Assembly (NCBI GenBank): GCA_023426345.1
Contig: JAFAAX010000101.1
Coordinates: 1-39,024 of the forward strand
Source of the DNA: Actinomycetes bacterium
GTDB taxonomy: Bacteria; Actinomycetota; Actinomycetes; Actinomycetales; Actinomycetaceae
Direction: 5' to 3'
DNA length: 39,024 nt
In this document: positions 23,601 through 31,110 of the stretch, piece after piece
Layout of the letters: every line of letters begins with the position of its first letter
Position numbering within the stretch: position 1 is the first letter of the stretch
Program-made: the position numbers and the translations under genes
Notes under the pieces: model-generated
The model's input: only the letters and a program-made list of their open reading frames with translations
Told to the model about the DNA's origin: nothing
Databases searched by the model: none

Positions 23601-26600
23601 TCCTGATTCTGGACGCCTGATGGCAGCGTGAAGGTGCCTGCGCTCTTCGGCTGCGCGGTGCCCGTCGTCCACGTTCCGTTCGCGTAGGCGTCGATCTGCA
23701 CCTGGTCGGCGTTGGCCGGGAATGTGATCCCTGTCAGGCCGGTGAAGTCGAAGTTCGCCCAGAACTCGCTCGATCCGTCGGTCCCGTCCGGCAAGTCGGT
23801 GATCACGACCTGTTTGGGCGCGACTGTCGACGAGGTGCCCTGGTCCGCCTTCAGTGTGACGGTCTGCGGCGCCTTCGGGTTCGGAGCGGCGATGGTCCCC
23901 GGTGTGATCGTCTTGCCGGGATTCACGTCGATCGTGCCGGACGAGAACTCGACCGAGGCGTCGTCGACGTCTCCCGTCTTGATCGTCGGGCTGGTCACCG
24001 GGTCGTAGGACTGCGCGAAGACGCGGTTGTTGGAGAAGCGCAAGTCATCGGTGTTCGGGATGAAGTCCGCACCCGTGGTCCGCAGGGTCGCCCGCACTTG
24101 GGTGTCGATCTTGACGGTCAGCGCGTTGCCCTGGGTGATCGAGCCGCCGTTGGTGGCGGGGTCGGCGCCCTGGAAGGTCACCGAGATCCCGACGACGTCG
24201 GCCAGTTCGGCGGCCGTCATCGCGTTGACGGCCGCCGCGGTGGTCGAGGTGGTCGTGTAGGTGCCGGTGGTGCTGCCCTCGGCGCCAGGCGTGAAGTGCA
24301 ACAGCCAGACCGTGCTCTGGCCGAGGTCCACCTGAGCGGGGATGCTCGCGCCGATCGTCACCTTGGTGATGTCCTGCCGGTTGAACGGGTTCGGAGTGGC
24401 CGCCGTGTCCAGGACGCCAGCCTTCACATCGGCGTTGTCCTTGAAGGGATCAGCCAGGGCGCCCGCGGCGTCGCCGGTGGTCTGACACTGTCCCAGCGCG
24501 CTATCCGTGCAGGCGGCCGGATCGGTGACGCGCACGTAGGAGGCGCCCGTGGTGGAGCCGTTCCTCGCGGTCAGCGTGTAGCTGTCCGTCGGATACGCGG
24601 AGGCATCAACTGTGCCGGGAGCCGGCACCTGGATGGCGCCGGTGGCCACGGACTTCGAGACCGTCACCAGAGGATCCTGGTCGGCGACCTTGATGGTGTC
24701 CTCGGCCGTGTCGGTCGTGGTCTGGTTGTCGGCCGTCGTTCCACTGATCAGAACCGTGTTCTCGACCGTCCCCTTGTCCACCGTGTTGTAGTCCGCGCCA
24801 CCCGTCACCCACACTGATGGGGCGGATCGCTTGACATTGCGCAGCTGCCACGTCAGGGGGAAGGTGCGGTCGCCGCTGGACGCCGCCACGCCACTGCCTG
24901 CGGGAGGCGCATAGGGATCGGTGCCGCCTGTCAGCGCCGCTGTGCGGGCCGGGTCATTGGGGACGACCGTGAGGCGCACCGCGGTGGTGCTCGCCTGCTC
25001 GGCCTCCGTCAGCGTGTAGCCCTTGAATCCGCCGTTCGCGTCCTGCCAGCCGCCCTCGGGGGCGGTCACCGGCTGCCATGTGCTGCCGTTGTACAGCTCG
25101 ATCTGGCTGATCGTGTCGTACTTGAGGTACCAGCCGTTCGAGTACGGCGTCGACGAGGCCGCGATCGCGTTGATCGTCGTGAGGTTGAACGCGTCGAAGA
25201 CGGTGCTCGCGGGCGTGTTCTCCCCCGTTGCCGGATCGGTGATCGTCACCTGCGTGAGGCCGCTGTCGACGCGCCAGTTCAGCGCGGTCGTCGCGGTCGC
25301 TCCGGACTGGGACGGCACGCTCGCCTTGTCCCAGTCCTTGCTGATGTGGACGCCGGGACCGGTGCCGCCGCCCGGATAGACGATGACGCCCGTCGTCGCG
25401 GTGTCATCATCTGTCCCTGTCAGGTCCTTCCCGTCGTCGGTCTTGCCGGTGCCGGTCGTCGTCGCCGCGTTCTTGTACGCCGTCTGCCGTTGGTCGGCGT
25501 CCGTGTTCGTGTCCGGATTCAGCGTGTCCGTCTTCACGCTGTCGTCAGCGCGAGTCGTCGCGCGCGCCGTGAAGTCGACGTAGGGATGCACCGTCGTGTT
25601 GCTCGGGAAGCGAGAGGTACTCTCAAAGGTGAAGCGGATCCCCGTGAGGGTGTCCGCGGCGCCCGCGCCTGCGGCGTCCAGCTTCGACGTCAGGTCACTC
25701 GCGCTCAGCTGGTAGAGGGAGGCAGCCTCCTGAGCGGCCTGTGTGTCGATGACCTTCCACTCGCCGTCGCTCTTCTGGACCTCGACCGTCAGCTTTGTGT
25801 CCGCGGGCACTTGGGTCGGCTGGATGGCCGTGAGATCGAAGGCGTTCCAGAAGCCGTCGACTGGCTTGCCCTCGCCCCAGGAGTCCTCGACGACGATCGT
25901 CGTCGGCTTGACGTAATCGGAGCTGGCATTCGTGGTCGCCGTCAGGTCGACGATGACGTCGTGGCCGGGCTCCACGGCGCCGGAGGGCTTGATGCTCTTC
26001 TCGAGGTCGACGTTGATGCCCGGCTTGACCCGGGTGAGATCGGCGGTGTCCTGATCCGTCTCGGTCTGCTCGTTGACGGCCGTCACGGTCGACGTCGCCG
26101 TGTTGGTCGAGGTCAGTTCCGTCTTGTCGCCGAAGTCGACAGCGCTCGACGTCTTCACCTGGAACGTCGCCGTCGACTGCGCCCCGGTGACGATGGTGTT
26201 CGACGTCGAGTCGAAGACGATCTCAAAGCCGGAGATCTTCCCCGTCGGCGCGGTGGGAGTCGTCAGACCGTTGTCGATGTCGACCGACTGATCCGCGCTG
26301 CCGTCGAGCATGTGGTACGTAATCTTCCCGCTGGCCGCCCCGGAGGGCCAGGAGATCGGCTGCGTGAAGCCGCCGAAGGTGAGCTCGTCGGTGAAGAAGT
26401 CCTTGTCCGAGATCACGAGCGTCTTCACGCTGGATTGGGTGTTCGTCGCGGTGATCGTGCCGATCGAGCTATTGCCGGCCGGCACGCGGTTCGGCGTGAA
26501 CGATTTGTCCACCGTCGTGCCGACCGCGGCCGGGGACACCGTGTAGGTGGCGTCGTCCGTCGCCACCGTGCTCGTCACGCCGTTCTTTGAGGTCTGAGCC

Positions 26601-27730
26601 TGGGCCAAGTTCGTGATCGTCAGCGTTTGCGTGGTCGGAATGGCGGCGCCGCCCTGGCGGTCCGTGGAGCGTTGGGCAAGGTTGAGGACGACGGAATCGG
26701 CCGCTCCCGGGGCCAGAGTGCCCGTGTAGGTGAAGCGGAGGCCCGCCACATCCCCCACCGCCACACCGCTTGGCAGCGAGAAGTCAGTGCCGGGCGTTCC
26801 CGACACCCACGTCCATCCGCCACTGCGCAGCACGTACGCGTCCACCTGCACTGTCTCCGCGCCCGGTGGCATGGTCGTCGGGGTTCCGAAGCCCGTGAAG
26901 TCGACGTACCGGAACGGGTTGCCGGCGGCGAGCGCCGCCGCACTGTCCGGGGCGGCGGATTCCTGGGGATCCTGCACCGTCAACGTGTCGACGTCGACAT
27001 TCGACGTGTTGGTGCTCGTCAGCGCGATGGCCGACGCCGCGCCCTCGTCGAACCCGTCATGGTCCGGCGACCAGGTCTTCGCGATGTCCGCCGCAATCGT
27101 CTGGGCGACCTTGACCGTCACCGTGGCCGAGCTGGAGTCGTCCGCGGAGTTGTCGGCGGTGCTCGTCGCCGTGTTCTCGATCGGCTTGTCATTGCGCGGA
27201 TCGTTCGGTGAGAAGTCGTTCGGTACCTGCAGCGTGACGTTGACGTGCGCGGTGGTCCCGACCACCAGGCCCGATCCGCCACTGAACGGCTCGTGCAGGG
27301 CGACGGTCAAGCCCGTCGCAGCGCCGACCGTGGCGGGCTGGCCCACCGGCGCGCCGGCCTCGGTCCACGAGGCGACGCCGCCGACGGACGCCGGAGTGAT
27401 CTCGACGCCCGTCACCGTGAAGCCCTGCAGGTCAGCCGGCAGGAGATCCGTCATCGTCGCGTTCACGCAGTTCTCCTCTGCGCAGTTCAACGCGATGTTG
27501 TACGTGAAGGATTGTCCGGCGGCCAGATCCTCCGAGTCCGCTTGGTCGACGGTCTTGTCGATCGTCAAGTACTTGTGGGTGCCGGCCGCATTCGCGGGCT
27601 GCACCATGCCGCCCACGGCCATCACGAGCGCCATCAGGGCGGCGATCAACGCGCCGATCACGGCGCGGATCTTGATGGTGACAGACGTGTTGAAGGGCGC
27701 AGATCCCCGTTTGCGTACTGGCGTGGACAC
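20618..27730 (-). CDS. Giant sortase-anchored surface protein with DUF5979-like repeats
   Basis: Cell-wall protein of 2370 aa. A long signal peptide (1-~49) has a positively charged start, a hydrophobic stretch (~22-43) and a likely cleavage after ANA. Residues ~50-1870 are a series of beta-rich modules, each beginning with a short strand such as VDKSFTP, VDLEKSI, VSKSVAT or INKLANN. The last of these resembles DUF11. Residues ~1874-2329 are four repeats of 103-126 aa resembling DUF5979. Each has two cysteines, a VTK-like start, a TE and a terminal TN, the pattern of CnaB-like isopeptide domains. The anchor is LSKTG (2330-2334), with Ser where LPXTG has Pro, followed by a hydrophobic span and Arg-rich tail. 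The GTG at 27730 has GAGGAG 8 nt upstream. No sortase is nearby. An adhesin role is inferred. Confidence 0.9.
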   Translation of the reverse strand: MSTPVRKRGSAPFNTSVTIKIRAVIGALIAALMALVMAVGGMVQPANAAGTHKYLTIDKTVDQADSEDLAAGQSFTYNIALNCAEENCVNATMTDLLPADLQGFTVTGVEITPASVGGVASWTEAGAPVGQPATVGAATGLTVALHEPFSGGSGLVVGTTAHVNVTLQVPNDFSPNDPRNDKPIENTATSTADNSADDSSSATVTVKVAQTIAADIAKTWSPDHDGFDEGAASAIALTSTNTSNVDVDTLTVQDPQESAAPDSAAALAAGNPFRYVDFTGFGTPTTMPPGAETVQVDAYVLRSGGWTWVSGTPGTDFSLPSGVAVGDVAGLRFTYTGTLAPGAADSVVLNLAQRSTDRQGGAAIPTTQTLTITNLAQAQTSKNGVTSTVATDDATYTVSPAAVGTTVDKSFTPNRVPAGNSSIGTITATNTQSSVKTLVISDKDFFTDELTFGGFTQPISWPSGAASGKITYHMLDGSADQSVDIDNGLTTPTAPTGKISGFEIVFDSTSNTIVTGAQSTATFQVKTSSAVDFGDKTELTSTNTATSTVTAVNEQTETDQDTADLTRVKPGINVDLEKSIKPSGAVEPGHDVIVDLTATTNASSDYVKPTTIVVEDSWGEGKPVDGFWNAFDLTAIQPTQVPADTKLTVEVQKSDGEWKVIDTQAAQEAASLYQLSASDLTSKLDAAGAGAADTLTGIRFTFESTSRFPSNTTVHPYVDFTARATTRADDSVKTDTLNPDTNTDADQRQTAYKNAATTTGTGKTDDGKDLTGTDDDTATTGVIVYPGGGTGPGVHISKDWDKASVPSQSGATATTALNWRVDSGLTQVTITDPATGENTPASTVFDAFNLTTINAIAASSTPYSNGWYLKYDTISQIELYNGSTWQPVTAPEGGWQDANGGFKGYTLTEAEQASTTAVRLTVVPNDPARTAALTGGTDPYAPPAGSGVAASSGDRTFPLTWQLRNVKRSAPSVWVTGGADYNTVDKGTVENTVLISGTTADNQTTTDTAEDTIKVADQDPLVTVSKSVATGAIQVPAPGTVDASAYPTDSYTLTARNGSTTGASYVRVTDPAACTDSALGQCQTTGDAAGALADPFKDNADVKAGVLDTAATPNPFNRQDITKVTIGASIPAQVDLGQSTVWLLHFTPGAEGSTTGTYTTTSTTAAAVNAMTAAELADVVGISVTFQGADPATNGGSITQGNALTVKIDTQVRATLRTTGADFIPNTDDLRFSNNRVFAQSYDPVTSPTIKTGDVDDASVEFSSGTIDVNPGKTITPGTIAAPNPKAPQTVTLKADQGTSSTVAPKQVVITDLPDGTDGSSEFWANFDFTGLTGITFPANADQVQIDAYANGTWTTGTAQPKSAGTFTLPSGVQNQDVAGLRFTFSRSDGKLFSSTTWSAKAIFTAVLRDTQRGSTDSVVFPSSATDKMTAQSIGALAQTDEKPATAGVQWNDGDLILAINKLANNGTRSAQVGQMIPWDITVKNAGTGYPDLTQVVDNLPAALKYTGVGSPADPSHPVQFTAGKLADDTPGTLSAAPTVDSSDPTKLVFTWPAGQSRLQPTETAVIRVWLELQPGPVAGEQVTNHVSVFTQQDLKGVSKVNPGDGAGAVSAAGDTGATTFDSVTPTVGENLFVVKGVKGSLAGAVNTNDPSQTCTPTLSGLNGENYYRTPCAANSTVNGTDDWVLHMVNAGTTNVTRAQFFDQLPVQDDKYLVASENGRGTQYRPQLLDDLGNIAVVGAPTGTTTTVEVTTDANACVNTWNTDLTAMAAGANACTANTWAVAGSGTEWSKVTAIRVTLDFTTSEDTALRPGKGVDVTFSTVNVPQTSADASGASTDVPATDQFAWNQFGLIYQGLRTAKIAPSLVGVHLRTGSIEVTKDVIGAAAAYAPDAFTASVACTIPGPDDQAVPLTFDGAATKQVTLTKGEDGAYAPATVSGIPVGATCTVSEDGAQGSFGETTRSIDKAQIQVTTPDATDGVASDPIASSQIATITNDYQMGGLSVTKQVETEADKGTFGPFDFTATCTAIGGAPVDFGDGQTTQSFTLKDGETWTAPENTIPIGSSCTITETDNGSADSTVFTGDNITATDGTSVTVRITGGDTAVTNSLVTNHFDAGTFTVAKTVDGAGAQTYGNGDFGFHSACDYQGQTLLDEDYTLVAGATRTSGVFPTGTVCTTTETANGGATAQALDPADGAVTISAATDEVPSVTVTATNTFDTTSLSIVKKVTGAAAESRGAGPFTAQATCTYQKDGQTTPVPLSNDGTVVLDAANGYKATIGNIIVGAECAVVETDKGGADATTMDPADGKVTLADQTGATVTITNVFNEKGKLSKTGANVITAVLAGLLLLGGGGALMLTQRRRRQRGTHLAE

Positions 27731-27809
27731 GACGGCAACTCCTCGACTTCGCTGATGAGAGTCCGGCGCGCGCGAACTTCCGGGACGGCGCGCGCCATGG
27801 ACATGGCCG

Positions 27810-27838
27810 ACTCTCTCGTGCCAAAGCCGAACAGTCAA
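27810..27838 (-). promoter_or_regulatory. Candidate promoter of the surface-protein gene
   Basis: On the minus strand TTGACT and GAGAGT are separated by 17 nt, giving a start about 70 nt before the GTG. The -35 is good and the -10 poor, so activation by the factor binding the dyad about 40 nt upstream is plausible. Confidence 0.4.
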
Positions 27839-27878
27839 CGCCTTTTCACGCGAAAACCGAAAGTGTCTTGGAATTCAA

Positions 27879-27894
27879 GTACAAGATCTCAGAC
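27879..27894 (-). promoter_or_regulatory. Second copy of 16-bp dyad
   Basis: GTCTGAGATCTTGTAC on the minus strand differs at one base from the copy over the response-regulator promoter. It is centred on AGATCT with GT and AC at the ends. Its position about 40 nt upstream of the candidate -35 suits an activator site. Confidence 0.5.
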
Positions 27895-27978
27895 TTACCC
27901 GCTTAGTCTCATCACTGAGGCTTGTGACCTGCGCTTCTATAGGCCCACAGCGCCGGATCAACCGTTTTCGGACATCCA

Positions 27979-27988
27979 ACCGATCGGT
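27979..27988. promoter_or_regulatory. Palindrome ACCGATCGGT, possible TetR operator
   Basis: A perfect 10-bp palindrome in the fadD upstream region. Such short dyads are typical TetR-family sites, and a TetR gene follows fadD. It is about 195 nt before the fadD start, so the link is tentative. Confidence 0.3.
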
Positions 27989-28093
27989 CAACGGCCCGCC
28001 CTCGCCCACGACCGCCGTCGCGGACGCGGCCGACGGGCGCGCTGATCCGCGCCCGGGCACGGGGACGCTCCCCGCGCGATCAACCGGGGGCCC

Positions 28094-28099
28094 TATGAT
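28094..28099 (+). promoter_or_regulatory. Candidate fadD -10 element
   Basis: TATGAT matches the -10 consensus at 5 of 6 positions, about 83 nt before the fadD start. No good -35 is visible. Confidence 0.35.
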
Positions 28100-28182
28100 G
28101 TGGGCGTGTGTCCGCATCCCGCGGGTGCCCGGCCAAGCGATCGACACACGGGGGACGGCCCCCGGAAGGGACGGCGACGTCG

Positions 28183-30111
28183 ATGGATGAGACGCCCGAC
28201 CAGACATCTGAGGCAGACGGAGAGGGCGGCGCCGCCCCGACCCCCGGCGAGGGATCGTCAGAGGCGATCCGCCTGACCACGGACTCGGGCGCCATCGAGT
28301 GGCACGCCCCTGTCCTGGTGCGCACCGACGAGACGACCACCGTGCCCCTGCTGCTGGAGCAGCGGGTCCAGCGTTCGGCCCGCCGCCCGCTCATCGAGGT
28401 CAAGCGGGAGATCGGCGGCGTGTGGGCCCCGATCAGCGCCGTCGAGTTCTACGAGCAGGTCCAGGACGTCGCGGCGGGACTCGTCGGCCTCGGCCTGGAG
28501 TTCGGGGACTCCGTCGCCATCATGTCGCGGACCCGGTACGAATGGACGCTGCTCGACTACTCCTGCTGGTTCGCCGGGCTGGTCCCCGTCCCGATCTACG
28601 AGACCTCCTCCATCGACCAGGTCGCCCACATCCTCACCGACGCCGACGTCTCCGCCGTGGTCACCGAGACGATCACCATGGCCGAGCTGGTCCGGACGGC
28701 CGCGGGCAAGTCCGGCCACCCGCTCGATCACGTGCTGTCCCTGGACTCCGACGCGATCCGCACCATCGTCGACGCCGGGGCGACGACGCCCCACACCGAC
28801 GTGGACGCCCGCACCCGCCGGCTCACCACGGACTCCGTCGCGACCATCGTCTACACGTCGGGGACGACGGGGATCCCGAAGGGCGTGGTCATCACCCAGG
28901 GCAACATCACCACGCTGGCGGTCAACGCCCATGCGTGGATGCCCGAGATCGCCATGGGCAAGGACTCCCGGCTCCTCCTGTTCCTGCCCCTGGCGCACAT
29001 CCTCGCCCGCTTCCTCCAGGTGTTCCAGCTCAGCGGGGAGGGCCTGCTCGGACACACCGCTGACACGAAGAACCTGGTGTCCGACCTCGCGTCCTTCCAC
29101 CCCACCTACCTGCTGGCGGTCCCCCGCGTCCTGGAGAAGGTCTACAACACCGCCGACGCGCAGCAGAGCGGCGCGAAGAACCGGATCTTCCGGTGGGCGG
29201 CGCAGGTGGCGGTCGACTACTCGACGGCGAGCGCCACCGCCGAGGGCCCCTCGCGCGGCCTGCGCGCCCAGCGCCTCGCCGCCGACGCGCTGGTCTACCA
29301 GAAGATCCGCAAGCTCCTAGGCGGCAACGCCGACTACATCATCTCCGGCGGCGCGCCGCTCTCCCAGCGCCTGGCCCACTTCTACACCGGCGCCGGCGTG
29401 CAGGTCCTCGAGGGCTACGGCCTCACCGAGACCGTCGGGCCCGCCTCCGTCAACACGCCCCGCCTCAGCAAGATCGGCACGGTCGGCCCGCCCCTGGCCC
29501 CCGCCGCCGTCAGGATCTCCGACGAGGGCGAGATCCTGGTCACAGGCCCCTCGGTCTTCATCGGCTACCACAACGCCCCCGACGCCACCGCGGCCGCGTT
29601 CACCGAGGACGGCTGGTTCCGCACCGGCGACCTCGGCAGCCTCGACCGCGATGGCTATCTGCGCATCACCGGGCGCGCCAAGGAGCTGATCGTGACGGCG
29701 GGCGGCAAGAACGTCTCGCCCGCGGCCCTGGAGGACGACCTGCGCGGGCACCCGCTCATCAGCCAGATCGTCGTGGTCGGCGACAAGCGGCCCTTCATCT
29801 CCGCGCTCATCACCCTGGACGACGAGATGCTGCCGCTGTGGCTGTCCAACCACGGCCTTCCGGCCATGTCGGTGCGGGAGGCGGCCGCCAACATCGAGGT
29901 CCGGGCCAGCCTGGAGCGCGCCGTGGCGCGGGCGAACAACCACGTCTCCCGGGCGGAGTCGATCCGCAAGTTCACCGTCCTCACCTCCGACTTCACAGAG
30001 GCCAACGGCATGCTGACGCCCTCGCTGAAGGTCAAGCGCGCCGTCGTCCTGGCGCGGTACGCGGACGACATCGACGACATCTACGGGGGCCCCGTCACCG
30101 AGGCCTCCTGA
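28183..30111 (+). CDS. Long-chain acyl-CoA synthetase (FadD type)
   Basis: Activates long-chain fatty acids to acyl-CoA through an acyl-adenylate (642 aa). The adenylate-forming core is complete: YTSGTTGIPKG at 224-234 (phosphate loop), YGLTE at 412-416, TGD at 481-483, ITGRAKELIVTAGGKNVSP at ~495-513, and the C-terminal lysine K616 in SLKVKR. It is closest in style to the FadD15/AMP-dependent group of actinobacteria. The first ~30 residues are acidic and probably disordered. I chose the ATG at 28183 with GGAAGGG 12 nt upstream; an in-frame start at 28108 is possible. A TetR gene follows 47 nt downstream and probably shares the transcript, suggesting lipid-responsive control. The exact chain length is not readable from sequence. 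Confidence 0.93.
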   Translation: MDETPDQTSEADGEGGAAPTPGEGSSEAIRLTTDSGAIEWHAPVLVRTDETTTVPLLLEQRVQRSARRPLIEVKREIGGVWAPISAVEFYEQVQDVAAGLVGLGLEFGDSVAIMSRTRYEWTLLDYSCWFAGLVPVPIYETSSIDQVAHILTDADVSAVVTETITMAELVRTAAGKSGHPLDHVLSLDSDAIRTIVDAGATTPHTDVDARTRRLTTDSVATIVYTSGTTGIPKGVVITQGNITTLAVNAHAWMPEIAMGKDSRLLLFLPLAHILARFLQVFQLSGEGLLGHTADTKNLVSDLASFHPTYLLAVPRVLEKVYNTADAQQSGAKNRIFRWAAQVAVDYSTASATAEGPSRGLRAQRLAADALVYQKIRKLLGGNADYIISGGAPLSQRLAHFYTGAGVQVLEGYGLTETVGPASVNTPRLSKIGTVGPPLAPAAVRISDEGEILVTGPSVFIGYHNAPDATAAAFTEDGWFRTGDLGSLDRDGYLRITGRAKELIVTAGGKNVSPAALEDDLRGHPLISQIVVVGDKRPFISALITLDDEMLPLWLSNHGLPAMSVREAAANIEVRASLERAVARANNHVSRAESIRKFTVLTSDFTEANGMLTPSLKVKRAVVLARYADDIDDIYGGPVTEAS

Positions 30112-30158
30112 CCGACAGGGCGGGGCCGGCGGACCGGCGGCCGGACAGGAGGGGTGTC

Positions 30159-30788
30159 ATGCGCGGGACCGCGCTGCGCGCCGACGCGGCGTCGAGCGTC
30201 TCCCGGATCCTCGACGCCGCCCACGGCGCCCTGGTCGCGGGCGGCGCAGCCAGCCTCACGCGCATCGCCGAGGAGGCCGGCGTGGGCGCGGCCACGCTGT
30301 ACCGCCATTTCCCGAACCGCCAGGTCCTGGCCCGCGCCGTCTATCAGCGGGTCTTCACCCAGACGGTCGAGCCGCTCATCCTGCGCCTGGAGGACTGCGA
30401 CGGCGATCATGACAGCCTGGTCCGCATCCTGGAGCGCGTCGGAGCCGTGTTCACCCGCGAGCGCCGCCTCATGGCGTCCGTCGAGAACGTCGGGCCGCTG
30501 ACCGACGACCTCATCGCCCGCCACGACGCCCTCTTCGACGCCCTGGCCCGGCGGGGCCAGGCCGCGGGCCACTTCCGCGGGGATCTGGACGGGCGCGACC
30601 TCGCCCGCCTGCTGTGCGTCATCGCCCTGGGGGCGGGCGCGCTCGCCGAGGATGCGGAGCAGCGGCATCGCATGATCGAGACGCTCCTGGACGCGCTGCG
30701 CCCCCTGCCCGCCGAGAGCCCCGATGGCGTCGCCCCGGGGACGGAGGACGCCGCGTCGGCGCTCCCGCCGCACCGCATCGCGGGTTGA
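30159..30788 (+). CDS. TetR-family transcriptional regulator
   Basis: Probable one-component repressor of 209 aa. Residues ~10-60 form the TetR helix-turn-helix, with ILDAAHGALVAGGAASLTRI, then AEEAGVGAATLYRHFPNRQVLARAVY. The rest is a helical ligand-binding and dimer domain with no recognisable ligand signature. The ATG at 30159 has AGGAGGGG 5 nt upstream. It lies 47 nt after the acyl-CoA ligase gene on the same strand, so that gene is the natural target, with the palindrome at 27979 as a possible operator. Its stop codon is embedded in the -35 of the mgtE promoter. Confidence 0.93.
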   Translation: MRGTALRADAASSVSRILDAAHGALVAGGAASLTRIAEEAGVGAATLYRHFPNRQVLARAVYQRVFTQTVEPLILRLEDCDGDHDSLVRILERVGAVFTRERRLMASVENVGPLTDDLIARHDALFDALARRGQAAGHFRGDLDGRDLARLLCVIALGAGALAEDAEQRHRMIETLLDALRPLPAESPDGVAPGTEDAASALPPHRIAG

Positions 30789-30813
30789 CCGGCGCCAGCG
30801 GGCATGGCATAGT
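30785..30813 (+). promoter_or_regulatory. mgtE promoter
   Basis: TTGACC (30785-30790) and CATAGT (30808-30813) are separated by exactly 17 nt, a good sigma-70-type pair. The -35 overlaps the tetR stop codon. Transcription would begin near 30821, leaving a leader of about 290 nt before mgtE. Confidence 0.6.
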
Positions 30814-30820
30814 CCGCCCT

Positions 30821-31110
30821 GGTGCCATCCCGAGCACCGAGGACGAACAACCGAGGAGGTGGCATCGATGGACAGCGGTCCGGGTCATAGTCGCCACGAG
30901 ATGCCGCCTGCCTCCTCGGCCGTCCCCACGCGAGGCTGACCCGCCCCCCGCGCCGGCTCGCCGGCGGTTCCCCTCAGGCGGCTGCGCCCTGCCGGCCCCG
31001 GCCGGATCCCACCCCGTCGGGATCCCCCGCGCGCGGGCGGGCGCGCGCCCCGGCTCGACGCACCCGCACTGGTCCATCGGTCCCACGGCTCCGGAACCAG
31101 GAAGATCACC
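30821..31110 (+). promoter_or_regulatory. Structured mgtE leader, possible riboregulator
   Basis: A 9-bp stem pairs CCGAGGAGG (30851-30859) with CCTCCTCGG (30911-30919), extended by GGCATC (30861-30866) with GATGCC (30900-30905). It buries the ribosome-binding site of a 23-codon ORF. The 3' arm can instead pair with CCGAGGA at 30837-30843, freeing that site. The opening GGTGC/GCACC (30821-30838) is a third hairpin. Downstream are GC-rich hairpins (CGCCGG/CCGGCG, and GGATCCC/GGGATCC). The M-box signature GGTGAGGCTCC is absent. Confidence 0.5.
30868..30939 (+). CDS. 23-residue leader peptide upstream of mgtE
   Basis: A short ORF with ATG at 30868 and GAGGAGG 8 nt upstream, a much better ribosome-binding site than chance. 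The peptide begins MDSGPG, contains EMPPASS and ends VPTRG, with four prolines. It resembles no protein family I know. It lies wholly in the mgtE leader, and its start region is inside a predicted stem, so a role as a regulatory leader peptide (as for mgtL of enterobacterial mgtA) is a reasonable guess. It could also be a chance ORF. Confidence 0.45.
   Translation: MDSGPGHSRHEMPPASSAVPTRG

Larger units (their letters stand above)
27731..28182. other. Divergent promoter region, surface protein / fadD
   Basis: A 452-nt region between two divergent genes. It holds a minus-strand promoter candidate (27810-27838), a dyad shared with the response-regulator promoter (27879-27894), a 10-bp palindrome (27979-27988) and a plus-strand -10 candidate TATGAT (28094-28099). 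No gene is supported within it. Confidence 0.7.

Noticed and set aside
30821..31110. M-box (ykoK) riboswitch upstream of mgtE
   Set aside because: The conserved GGTGAGGCTCC core and the following helices are not present.
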